DNA from: Spiroplasma chrysopicola DF-1
Lineage (GTDB): Bacteria; Bacillota_I; Bacilli_A; Mycoplasmatales; Mycoplasmataceae
DNA length: 64,000 bases
NCBI RefSeq assembly: GCF_000400935.1
Contig: NC_021280.1
Coordinates: 930,001 to 994,000, forward strand
Direction of reading: 5' to 3'
Shown: one piece after another, positions 10,934 through 21,650 of the stretch
How positions within the stretch are numbered: the stretch's first letter is position 1
How the letters are laid out: each line of letters starts with the position of its first letter
Program-made: the position numbers and the translations under genes
Notes under the pieces: model-generated
Told to the model about the DNA's origin: nothing
Seen by the model: the letters and a program-made list of their open reading frames with translations, nothing else
The model's database searches: none

Positions 10934-12376
10934 TTTTTAAACCTCTATTTTCTAGTTTTTTATGATTAAGATAAAAATCAAATTAAATACTATTCATAAA
11001 CAATCCCAAAAGCTAATTGCTCATCAATTGTTGTTGTCGCAGAAATATCTTTATATTTTAAAGTTGTTTTAACATTAAGTATTAATAGCCCATCTTCGTA
11101 ATATTTTGAACCATATATATGTTTTAAATTGTCAGATTGCTCAATGTCTGATTGTAAAAAAGCTGAATTTAAAGAAATATCTAAATCAATATCATCAAAA
11201 ATAGTTGGCATATATTTTAATAGAAAATTAATTTGATTACTATTTAAAGCATCTTTTTTAATATTACTTAATATTAATTTTTTATAGTTTTCAAAAAGAC
11301 TATTATCATTATATATAGTTTTAATTAAATCATGATTTGGAAAATCATTTGATGAAAATCCTATTCTCATTGTTCCAGAAGGCATTAACAGTAGTTTATG
11401 ATATGAAGCCTGATTTGCTACTATTGCACTAGTACCATTTAACATTTTAGTAAGATAATTTAATCTTTTTTGATTATCAGCAATAAATGAATTAATTCTT
11501 AATGAGATTTGATTTTGTGATTCACTCCCAAAAATCTTATATTGCCCAAAAGTTGATCCATCATAATTAGTTAAAAACCCATTTATAATTGGTGGATTTG
11601 AGGGATTCGCTTCTTGAATTTGCTTTACCGATATATCTTTTAAATCATCTAAATTATATCCAACATCATAACTAAAATTATAATTTTCATTCTTAAAAAT
11701 AGAATTTCTTAAATCATCAATAATATTAATTCTATTTGCAATTTGAGCTGATAAACTAAAATTTGGATATAGTTCTAATAAATTTGGAATATCTGTTACT
11801 AATTGTTTCATCACCAAATCAGTAATTAATTTATTTAAAAATGATCATTCAAAATTAGATGCTGAAGAAATAAAACTTTTAATATTTTTGTCTGATTGAC
11901 TATAATCAATAATTCAATCATCATCAAATACTATTTGATGTTGTAAAGACTTTTTAATTTTGTCATGAATCGTTTCTTGACTAACTGGCTTTGCTCCACA
12001 ACCAATAACTGGTGTAACACTTGTTCCAACTAACGAAATAACCCCTAACAATGATAATAACTTTTTCATTAATTTAATATTTCCTTTCTTTATATTTAAA
12101 CTTTCTTTTATTATTCTTACAAAACACTATTTTCTTAATATTTTAATTAATATTAAGATCTAAAATTAATTTTCATTTTAATACATCTTGATACTTTGAT
12201 ACTCTTGGGGTTTTTTATTACTAAATTTATATATTATTTTAAAATTTAATAATAACTTCTAGCATAAATTTCATGATGACATAAAATATATCATTTTTAT
12301 CTTAACATATTTTAAATAATAATGTATTTAATTCTATATATTTTTATTTAAAATAAAAAATATTTTGAAAAAATTT
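10648..12376. repeat. Tandem duplication, copy 2
   Basis: Second copy of the 8909-10634 unit. The shared edge is ACAAATAATT on the left and TTTTGAAAAAATTT on the right. Similarity is patchy: the stretch 10990-11239 looks identical to 9251-9500, while about 11240-11760 has many differences. Confidence 0.92.
10990..12069 (-). CDS. Prolipoprotein, copy 2 of a duplicated pair
   Basis: A 359-residue lipoprotein with the same signal peptide and VIGC lipobox (Cys24) as 9251-10327. The C-terminal 80 or so residues (from NQINFLLKYM onward) are identical to copy 1, but the middle region has many replacements. That fits partial gene conversion or diversifying selection on one exposed part. Function unknown. 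It sits downstream of its own copy of the long leader region. Confidence 0.88.
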
Positions 12377-12498
12377 GCCAAGCATTAATATTAAGTAAAC
12401 ATCTTTAAATTATTACTTAGATATTGTATGTGTTGAATAATTATTCTAATTTAAATGAAAAAAATAGTTTTAAAAACTATTTTCTTTTCTAAAATATT
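12070..12498. other. Non-coding region upstream of lipoprotein 2
   Basis: Positions 12070-12376 repeat the leader region of lipoprotein 1, including a slightly damaged inverted repeat at 12276-12294. From 12377 on the sequence is unique and ends in the terminator at 12461-12483. No gene seen. Confidence 0.6.
12461..12483 (-). terminator. Terminator after lipoprotein 3
   Basis: AAAATAGTTTT and AAAACTATTTT form a hairpin just after the stop at 12499, followed by T's on the minus strand. Confidence 0.7.
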
Positions 12499-13059
12499 TT
12501 ATGCTTTACTAGAAGTGACTACTTCTGCATACATATAATAACCTGCTCAATAAAATTCAACATCTTGTTCTGCCTTATCTTTTATTGTAAAACTTGAATT
12601 AGTATATTGAACAGTTTTAACTAGATAACTTAAATTACTATTTTCATCATAAAATTTTTTCCCAACTTGGTCTCTGATTGCTGCAAATGCATCATTATTT
12701 TTAAAATCATTTTTAGAAACAATATCATTTTTATCTAAAGAAAAGAATGGTTCATTAGTTTGACTATTTTTACTACCAAAAATACTAATACCTTCAATAG
12801 CATTACTAGAAATGGTGTTTGCTACATCCATAACATAACTTGCAGCTTGTCTCATATTATATTTCGCATTAGTTTTTGTGTTTATAAACTGAACACCTTC
12901 AGATTCATTAACATACATTAAATCTAATGCTGCACTATTTAATTTATCAACTGCTGTTTGAACAGCTGCGTCATTTTTATTGTTGTTACATGCTACTAGA
13001 GTTGTTGATACTGAAGCAGTTAAACTAACAGCTCCTAAAATTGCTAAAATTTTTTTCAT
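12499..13059 (-). CDS. Prolipoprotein with spiralin-type signal peptide
   Basis: A 186-residue lipoprotein. The signal peptide MKKILAILGAVSLT... ends in LVAC (Cys24), followed by an Asn-rich linker, the usual layout of abundant spiroplasma surface lipoproteins such as spiralin. The mature part has one UGA-Trp near its end and no recognised domain. It is shorter than spiralin (about 240 residues) and I see no convincing similarity beyond the signal peptide, so I do not call it spiralin. It has its own terminator and a roughly 400-nt gene-free region upstream. Confidence 0.82.
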
Positions 13060-13456
13060 ATTTTTTAAACTCTCTTTCTAATGTTACAAACAAAAAACCA
13101 AAATAATTAAATTTTAAACTAAACTTATTCTTTGGCACTATGATCTTGGTAAAATTTTGAAATTATGTTTAATAACTTTTTTTTATGGACTATTCCATAA
13201 CTTAAATATAACAAAATGGAAAAAAATGACAAGACATTTTATTACACTTATAAAAATTTTTTAACTAACCTAATAATACCCATCTCAAAAATAAAATTAT
13301 TGCATTAACTATAAATTGTGCTAAGATAAAAATAAATAGCAACAAAAAGTTTATTTTAATATATTTTACTAATTAATAACAACTTGGTGTGGGTTGGGTG
13401 GGCTTTTAAGAAAATATTACCTTTTAATTTTTCATTACAATTGGAGGAATATCGCG
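13060..13456. other. Intergenic region with divergent promoters and a G-rich tract
   Basis: About 400 nt between the divergent lipoprotein 3 and the His-rich small gene. It contains a striking G-rich stretch at 13386-13402 (four G runs of 2, 3, 3 and 3) 55 nt before the small gene. No other gene seen. Confidence 0.5.
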
Positions 13457-13561
13457 ATGGAACATTGTAAAGACCATAACCATGACCAACATGTAAAAAT
13501 CATGGAAAAACTAACTGCAATTGAAACAAAGTTAGATAATTTTATTAAAAATCATAAGTAA
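13457..13561 (+). CDS. Very small His-rich protein (34 residues)
   Basis: ATG 13457 follows an almost ideal site (TTGGAGGAAT, 7 nt spacing). The protein begins MEHCKDHNHDQH: one Cys and four His in the first twelve residues, which suggests metal binding. The rest is a lysine-rich amphipathic helix. Its terminator arm follows at 13578 and was split by an insertion element. No family recognised. The strong ribosome binding site and the ordered composition make it more than a chance frame, but homologues are needed as proof. Confidence 0.55.
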   Translation: MEHCKDHNHDQHVKIMEKLTAIETKLDNFIKNHK

Positions 13562-13609
13562 ATCTTAATAACTATATAAAAAAAGTTTACCATTATGAAT
13601 ACCTAAAAT

Positions 13610-14856
13610 AAAATAGACACATAAAAAGTTACTTATGTGTCATAATTTTATTGAAAGGTATTCTTTTATTATGGGAACAAAATGATTTACAAAAAACGAA
13701 AAACTTAATATTTTAAAATATTACAAAGAAAATGGTTGAGCAAAAACAATTAAAAAATTTGAAATTTCAACACCAACTTTATCTCGTTGAAAAAAGGCAG
13801 TTAAAATTAGTGGAGAAAAAGCGTTAGAACCAGGAAATGGTCTACAATCTAAAGGAATTCGCCGACCAGGGCGTCCAAAAAATCTTAATTTTGAATTAAT
13901 GACAAAAAAAGAATTAATTGAGTATATTGAAATGATTCAAGATGTAAAAAAGTCCTTGCCCAAATCGAAAAAGAAGAAATTTCAAACGATTTGGTCCTTA
14001 AAGAAAAAATACAAGATTAAATATTTATGCAAAATTTTAAATGTTTCTAGAGCTGGTTATTATAAATGATTTAATGCTGGAATGAAACTTTTTAATAAAT
14101 GGAATAATACAATTGCAAAAAAAGTTAAAACGTTATTTCTAACTTTTAAGAAAATTTATGGATATAATATGTTAACACTAATTATTAATAAACTATATAA
14201 TTGAAATTTAAAACCTCATATTGTCTATAGATATATGAAAAATATGAATTTAAAATCAATTATTAGAATAAAAAAATTAATTATAAATTATCTTCTGGTA
14301 ACAAAAGACATGAAAATATCATGAATCAAGATTTTTCAACCACAGATATTAATCAAAAAATAGGAACAGACATAACATATTTATTAACAAGCGACAAAAC
14401 CTATTTTTTATCAATAGTAAAAGACTTTCATACTAATGAAATTTTGGACTACCAAATCAGTAATAATTTAGAAAAAGAATTTGTCTTTAAAAACATAATT
14501 AATTCTTGAGTAAAAGCTGGAAAGCCATCAACTTGAGTTCTACAATCAGATCAAGGTTTTCATTATACAAATTCTGATTATGAAAAATTATGCAATTATC
14601 TTGGAATTACGATTTCAATGTCCAGACGTGGAAACTCTTATGATAATGCCCATACAGAATCATGATTTGGTACTATGAAAACTGAATTTTTATATCATAT
14701 AAAAAGAAAAAAACGAACAGCCAAATGAATTATTGAAAATCTACCTAAATATATCTATTTTTACAATAATTTTAGACCACAAGCCAAATTAAAAGGAATG
14801 AGTCCTGTTCAATACAGAAAATCATCCCTTCAAGTAACTTTTTAATTGTCTATTTT
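13610..14856 (+). mobile_element. IS3-family insertion sequence, about 1.25 kb
   Basis: Terminal inverted repeats of 25 bp lie at 13610-13634 and 14832-14856 (AAAATAGACA..., 23 of 25 positions matching). They enclose one transposase coding region. No clear target-site duplication is visible. Confidence 0.88.
13671..14845 (+). CDS. IS3-family transposase (frameshift inside catalytic part)
   Basis: The first frame (13671-14363, 230 codons) holds an N-terminal helix-turn-helix (residues 1-60), a linker, and the OrfB-type HTH segment ending near VSRAGYYKW. The DDE catalytic domain continues in the -1 frame to the TAA at 14845 and keeps the acidic residues (GTDITYL, LQSDQG, HTESWFG). The switch coincides with seven A's at 14270-14276, placed exactly as A_AAA_AAA relative to the codons. 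A programmed -1 slip would give about 391 residues, the normal IS3 OrfAB length. A one-base deletion in a formerly intact gene is equally possible, because IS3 frameshifts usually lie nearer the OrfA/OrfB border. Confidence 0.82.
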
Positions 14857-14891
14857 TCTTGACATATTCATTAATTGGTAAACTTTTTTTA

Positions 14892-17621
14892 TTATAGCCA
14901 CCGTTTAAAAAATTTGATATACAACATCTTGATGCTTTGACTCATAATACAATAACCAAGAATCAAGGCAGTAAAGAAAGCAAAATAAATTGCAGGTAGT
15001 TTAACTAAACTTAAATTAATTGCTAGTGGGGTAAATGGCAACGCAATTCCAATCGTAATAACTGAGAACGTTGCCAACAATAATTGTCATGACGCCATTG
15101 ATTGGAAGAATGGTATTTTTCTTGTTCGATACATTTGGACAATTAAGGTTTGTGTTACTAATCCTTCAACAAATCATCCTGTTTGGAATAACATTACTTG
15201 GTCTGAACTAATACTACTTGGATTACTTAAAACTCCAAAGTAATAGCCCATCAAGACAAAGGTTAGAATGTCAAAGATTGAGGAGACTGGTCCGTTGATA
15301 AAGACAAACGGTAAAATATCTTTTGTTGTTCACCGCTGAGGTGTCTTTAAAAATTCCTGGTCAACCTTATCAAAAGCGACCGCTAATTGTGACATATCAT
15401 ATAATAAATTTTGAAATAGTAACTGAATTGGCGCCATTGGTTGAAATGGCAATCAAGCGGAAGCAACTAAAATACTTAAAACATTCCCAAAGTTTGATGC
15501 AATGGTAATTTTAATATATTTTAGAATATTTCCAAAAATTTTCCGCCCTTGAATAATTCCTTTTTCTAATACTAATAATGATTTTTCTAAGAGAATAATA
15601 TCAGAAGCTTCCTTAGCAATATCGGTTGCATTATCAACCGAAATTGAAACATCACTTTGTCGTAAAACTGGAGCATCATTAATCCCATCCCCCATGAATC
15701 CAACTGTATGACCGTTTTGTTTTAGCGCCGTAATAATTTTTGCTTTTTGTAACGGATTTAATTTGACAAAAATATTATTTTTTTCAACAACTTCTCGTAA
15801 TTCAAACTCACTTAATTTTTCAATGTAATCTCCACTAACTAATCCTTTAACATGTAAGTTAACCCGCTCACAAATGGCTCTTGTTACTTGCTCATTATCC
15901 CCAGTTAAAATTTTTAAATCAACCCCATTTTTATGTAATAGTTGAATCATTTTAGTTGCTGAAGGTTTTGGTTTATCTAAAAAAGAAGCAAACCCCATAA
16001 AAATTAAATTACTTTCATCCCCCGTTGAATAGTAACTATCATCGTTATGCCCAGCGCTATAACCTAATCCTAAAACACGTAAGCCTTGGGTGTTTAACTT
16101 ATCAGCACTACTTTCAATCATTCGTAAATGATCATTGGTTAATGGTTGCACTTTCCCTTGGTAATAAATTTGTGTACAGTTTTTAACAACCTCTTCAATC
16201 GCCCCTTTACAAATTAAAGTATGGTCCCCTTCTTCATTAGAAACAACAACAGTTAATTTTCGACGATTAAAATCAAAGGGAATTTCATCAATTTTAGTAT
16301 AATGCTCTTTTAATAAACTAATATGATTTTTTTCAACATACTGAATAATTGCTTTGTCTAAGGGATTCTTTAACCCCGTTTGAAAATAACTATTTAAAAA
16401 TAAGTAATTTAATAATTGTTCATCATTTTTATTATCTAATAAATGATAATCAATTAATTCAATATTATCATTTGTTAATGTTCCTGTTTTATCAGTACAT
16501 AAAATATCAATCGCTCCTAAGTTTTGAATTGATTCCAATTTTTTAACAACAACTTTTGCCTTACTCATTTGGCTAGCTCCCCGCGCTAGGTTTGATGTTA
16601 CAATCATTGGCAACATTTCTGGTGTTAAACCAACAGCAACAGTAATCGCAAATAACAGCGCTGAAATTCAATCATTTTTTGTTACCCCATTAATAGCAAA
16701 AACAATTGGTACCATTACTAACATAAAGCATAATAGTAATCATGTTGTTCGTTTAATCCCTTTGTTAAAACTAGTTGGGGGTTGTTTTTCTGAAATTGTT
16801 TTTGAAATAGTTGCATAATAAGTATCTTTCCCAACCCCAACAACAATTCCAATTGCACTACCAGAAATAACACTAGTACCAGTGTAGCAAATATTTTGTA
16901 GTTCTAACAAGCTTGGTTTAGATGGATTATAATTCGCGTGTTTTTCAACGGGCATTGATTCCCCTGTTAAACTAGCTTGGTTAATAAATAAATCATTACT
17001 TCATAGAATCCGCACATCAGCTGGAACAAGATCCCCACTTGATAAATAAATTAAATCCCCACGAACTAATTCATGAATTTCTAATTCTTTTGCTTCACGA
17101 ATTAATGTTGTATTATTTTTAACAGAAATGTCACTAACTTTTTCATCATCTTCTAACCGAATTACAGTAATTTTACTACTTACTAATTCCGTTAGTTTTT
17201 TTGTAACTAAGAAACTACGAATATCTTGAATATACGAAATTGTTGAACTAATAATAATCATGGTAAAAATAATCCCTGTCGCAATTAATTCAAACTTATC
17301 TCCAGCCATTAAGAAATAACTAAGAAGGTTATAAACAGCAATTGCTGTTAAAACAATATTAAAAGGATTTAATAAAACTTTTAATAGTCGCAAAAATCAA
17401 TGAAACTTAATTTTTTCTTGAGAATTATCCCCAAACTTATTTCCAACTTCTTTTGCGTCTTCATAGTTTAATCCAAACTTGGTAATTTCAAAATGTTCTA
17501 ATATTTCTGGCTGTGAAAATTGTGAAACTGCTTTAATTTCCTCTGTTTTAACAAAGCCAAGATCTTTTTGATGATTTTTTGTTTTTCCTTTAAATTTGAA
17601 TTTCATAACTTTTTTATCCAT
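14892..17621 (-). CDS. mgtA: Mg2+-transporting P-type ATPase (P3B)
   Basis: A 909-residue membrane ATPase that imports Mg2+. Visible motifs are NPFNIVLTAI near the first helices, the actuator motif TGES, TPEMLP in the membrane core, the phosphorylation site CTDKTGTLT (Asp about 377), GDGINDAP, and six C-terminal helices including NLLYDMSQ, which is typical of MgtA. The length matches E. coli MgtA (898). Eleven or more UGA-Trp codons are read through. It is convergent with the small His-rich gene; their shared terminator has been split by an IS. I see no recognisable Mg2+ riboswitch upstream. Confidence 0.95.
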
Positions 17622-17950
17622 TTGAAAGTCTTCTCTCTATTTATCAAATAACAACCCAGTAAAAAAATCACTTTTATTAAACTTTTTTTATTTTAACGAA
17701 AAAAACTAGGGAAAGCAAGAATTTTATTATTAATTATTATTAAAGGAGAAAATTAAGAAATAAAAATTTTTAATAATTTTATTACTTAGACAAAAATATT
17801 TTACTCTAAGATAATTTTTGATAATAACATTTGTTAAAGCATGATGAATAAATGATTTTAAAATCTAATAATTATACTTTAAACTTATTGGATAAAAGTT
17901 AAAATCAAATTTCATATAACTTATAGTCTTACTTATTTTAACACTTTGGC
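17622..17950. other. Intergenic region upstream of mgtA
   Basis: About 330 nt of AT-rich sequence. It contains the mgtA ribosome binding site (AGAGAGAAG) and presumably its promoter. I see no gene, no M-box-like conserved segment and no strong hairpin. Confidence 0.5.
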
Positions 17951-18515
17951 TTATATATTATAACTACGTAAAATTAAATAGATATTTCCAACATTATATT
18001 TTGTTGTAACAAGAGCACTTAAAAAAATTAAAGGAATTCCAAAAAGGAAAATATATAGTCATCTATTTGTAACTTTCTTACTATCTATCAGAAAATATCT
18101 TGAAATCATTACAAATAAAGCCACACCATTATACGTAAAAGTATAAGTAAAAACCTTTTCATGCATTGACAATCCCAAAAAAAAAAAAAAAAGTCATTAA
18201 AATTAATGGCTTGGGCTTTATAAAAATTATTGTCATCAACATGTCCATAGTAGACTTCAACTTTTCATGAATTAATTTCTTTCATTGTGAATGTTTTACT
18301 TAAATTATTAATAACAGTACTACGAATTGATGGCATTAACCCATCATCATATCCCCGTAAACTGTTCAAGGCTCATTTGTTTTTTTCAAAAAGAAATTCT
18401 TCGGTAATTATTTTCGCAACGTCTTTTGATTCATGCCATAAAAAATGGTACCTAAAAATAACAAAATAATTACGATTGGAAACGTTAATGAAACTATTGT
18501 AACTATTTTTTTCAA
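17951..18515 (-). pseudogene. Frameshifted membrane protein gene with a 16-base homopolymer
   Basis: A TTG start at 18515 after GGAGG opens a hydrophobic N-terminus. The frame breaks at a run of six T's after about 25 residues. A second frame then codes a well-formed outside domain (WALNSLRGYDDG, WKVEVYYGHVDD) up to a 16-T run (coding strand), after which a third frame codes two membrane helices (ALFVMISRYFL, FLFGIPLIFLSAL) to TAA at 17951. Protein-like composition persists on both sides of each break, so this is one roughly 190-residue gene disrupted twice. A 14- or 17-T run would repair the second break. Function unknown. Confidence 0.7.
18177..18192. repeat. 16-A homopolymer inside a coding region
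   Basis: Sixteen consecutive A's on the plus strand (T16 in the coding sense). By far the longest homopolymer noticed in the window, at a point where the reading frame of the surrounding gene changes. Confidence 0.9.
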
Positions 18516-18555
18516 ATGGTACCTCCATTTTTCATAAGCGTATTACGAAATAATT

Positions 18556-18852
18556 CTATAAGTTGGTAATAAAATTAATGATTCCCTCAGCATTGTTACT
18601 TACATATAAATCTGATGGTAAAATTTCAATTTTTACATTTTTTTGATCTTTAAAAATTGTGGTAATTTTGTCTTTTAAATAACCAATTTGTGGTGCTAAT
18701 AAAACAACATCATAATGTTCCGAAGTTAATTCGTTAATATTAACAGCCAAAAACTTAATATCATTTTGATGAGTTGTTAAAAATTCATTAATATTTGTAA
18801 CAATCATCTTAGTACTAATTCCTGCTGAGCATACTAAACAGACATTTTTCAT
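18556..18852 (-). CDS. PTS system EIIB component, lactose/cellobiose type
   Basis: A 98-residue cytosolic phosphocarrier. The N-terminal motif VCLVCSAGISTKMIV contains the Cys expected to carry phosphate, followed by the VVLLAPQIGYL segment of the family. GGGGGA lies upstream of the ATG. No IIA or IIC partner lies next to it: downstream is the broken membrane gene at 17951-18515, whose segments do not look like a IIC permease. The sugar is therefore unknown. Confidence 0.85.
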   Translation of the reverse strand: MKNVCLVCSAGISTKMIVTNINEFLTTHQNDIKFLAVNINELTSEHYDVVLLAPQIGYLKDKITTIFKDQKNVKIEILPSDLYVSNNAEGIINFITNL

Positions 18853-18977
18853 CTTTGCTATTCCCCCATTTTAAATTTAAAGTTTACCAAATCATTTTAC
18901 TAATAATTTAAAATAATTACAAGTTAATTTATTATTTAAAAACATCATTAAACCCCTTTAATTTTTATTAGTTAAAA

Positions 18978-18986
18978 TGGTATAAT
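18978..18986 (+). promoter_or_regulatory. Promoter -10 for gene at 19026
   Basis: TGGTATAAT is an extended -10 with a perfect TATAAT, 40 nt before the start codon. The -35 is weak. Confidence 0.65.
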
Positions 18987-19025
18987 TAATAGGTACTTTA
19001 AGGATAGCATAAAGGAGTGAAAAAA

Positions 19026-19358
19026 ATGTTACCAACAAAAATTCAAACTTTTATTGAAGACCATAGACATAAGCCACTTTCAGAGTATATTAAAGAAAAT
19101 CCGAAGTTTATCTTAGAATTTATTAATACCCTAAATTGGGAAGAAAAATTTGAATTATTAAATGATTTTATTGATCCAAGCAGTGAAACTGATAATGCTA
19201 TTCAAACAATCCATAAATCAATTTCGCTTTTTTTAGAAAAAGAAATTAAAGAACGTATTGTTCAAAATATTTCAAAAGAAGACTATTTATTTCATAAAGC
19301 AGTTGTTGAAGCATATGAAAAAAACTTATCACAAAATGATGATAAAAGTAAAAACTAA
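19026..19358 (+). CDS. Hypothetical cytosolic protein, 110 residues
   Basis: ATG 19026 is preferred over a GTG nine bases earlier because AAAGGAG then has an 8-nt spacer. The protein is mostly helical, charged and without membrane segments or Cys. It is a single-gene unit with its own TATAAT promoter and a strong terminator at 19369-19399. No family recognised. Confidence 0.8.
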   Translation: MLPTKIQTFIEDHRHKPLSEYIKENPKFILEFINTLNWEEKFELLNDFIDPSSETDNAIQTIHKSISLFLEKEIKERIVQNISKEDYLFHKAVVEAYEKNLSQNDDKSKN

Positions 19359-19368
19359 CTAACAAATT

Positions 19369-19399
19369 AAAAAGTTATGGCAATTTGCCATAACTTTTT
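19369..19399. terminator. Bidirectional terminator between 19358 and tyrS
   Basis: A perfect 14-bp stem (AAAAAGTTATGGCA / TGCCATAACTTTTT) with a 3-base loop between convergent genes, with T runs on both strands. Confidence 0.92.
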
Positions 19400-19411
19400 A
19401 ATTAAGTTAAA

Positions 19412-20653
<1,242 letters not shown>

Positions 20654-20704
20654 CTGTTATTTCTCCTATTACTTTTATTAATTAAAAAACTCTAAGATTA
20701 GAGT

Positions 20705-21211
20705 TTATTCTTGTTCGATTTTTTTACTTTTTTTTATTTGGGTTGGTTTACCTTCTTCAATAATTCGCTCAGAAATTGAAGCGGAAGTTTTTTTCAAATC
20801 TTCGGTTACTTTAACCCCTTCATCAATGACACTAACAGTAATTTTTGCTAAATCTTTCGCAACTGCCCGCACATTCGGTGATTTAGCCGCAGCTTTAATT
20901 AACCTTACTGCCCCAGCATCAACTTTTTTCAGAGCTTTATAAGCCATTTCTTTTGTTGTTGATGATTCTAAAATATCAACCGCCCCACGAACATTTTTAA
21001 TTTTTAATTCAATGTCGGCTGCTACTTCATCTGATTCAATTCCTTGCGATTTTTCTCAGACGATTTCAATTTTATTTACCATCTCTTTTAACTGTGGATT
21101 ATATTTTTTAATTAAATTAACAAAGTCTTGTCGTAATTCTGATCCTTTTTTTGGGGCAATTAACATCCCAACTACCATAATAACTGCTGTTTTAACTAAC
21201 TTAAAAGCCAT
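20705..21211 (-). CDS. YtxH-like small membrane-associated protein
   Basis: 168 residues. One hydrophobic N-terminal helix ending in GMLIAPKKGSELR matches the start of YtxH-type general stress proteins (G-x-L-x-A-P-x-x-G). The rest is a long charged helical domain and a Lys/Glu tail. It lies downstream of the DUF948-like gene with its ATG 3 nt from that gene's stop, a pairing common in Firmicutes. Role probably in envelope stress; this is inferred from family and neighbour only. Confidence 0.7.
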
Positions 21212-21213
21212 TT

Positions 21214-21570
21214 TTAACTCTTCTCATCAGAATTAGCAAATTCTTTTAATTTATCAACAAGACGATAAGCAATATCTTTATTACGAGCAATTACTTTAAC
21301 TCATGCTTTAACATTTCTTTTTGTGAAAGCTTCAAAAATATCAATATAGTTTGAAATTTTGACAACAGTATCCACTGTTGAATTTAACATTTCTGATTTA
21401 TATGTTAAATCTTCAACAAAATAATCAAATTTTTTCGCAGCAATCGCAACTTTTCGAGCAGCAATAATTCCATAAAAACAAAAAACAATTGCTAAACACA
21501 ATAAAATAATAATTAAAATTGTTTGGGAAATTAACAAATCACCTTCTGATGCTCATAAAATTAAATACAT
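21214..21570 (-). CDS. DUF948-like single-pass membrane protein
   Basis: 118 residues. The ATG at 21570 follows GTAGGTGAA. One membrane helix (about residues 12-34) is followed by a helical coiled-coil-like domain, the layout of DUF948 (YoxC) proteins. It shares a transcript with the YtxH-like gene. A UGA-Trp at residue 6 and another near residue 90 are read through. The family call rests on layout and context, not on a firm motif. Confidence 0.6.
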
Positions 21571-21650
21571 TTCTTCACCTACTGTTTATTTCTACTAGTT
21601 TATTATAACTTATTTTTATAGTTCTTTAAATAAAAACTTTCTAAATCAGT

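Larger units (their letters stand above)
13578..14890. terminator. Bidirectional terminator hairpin split by the IS3 element
   Basis: The left arm at 13578-13600 (A7 then GTTTACCA, TTATGAAT) pairs with the right arm at 14866-14890 (ATTCATTAAT, TGGTAAAC then T7). Joined together they would form a terminator between the small His-rich gene and the convergent mgtA. The IS lies in what was the loop. Confidence 0.65.

Noticed and set aside
12499-13059. Identification as spiralin
   Set aside because: Only the signal peptide resembles spiralin; the length is shorter and the mature sequence gives no convincing match.
17622-17950. Mg2+ riboswitch (M-box or ykoK type) upstream of mgtA
   Set aside because: I looked for its conserved segments and multi-helix layout and saw none. 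A covariance-model search would be needed to exclude it fully.
19017-19025. GTG start for the 110-residue protein
   Set aside because: The GTG overlaps the ribosome binding site AAAGGAG; the ATG nine bases later has proper spacing.
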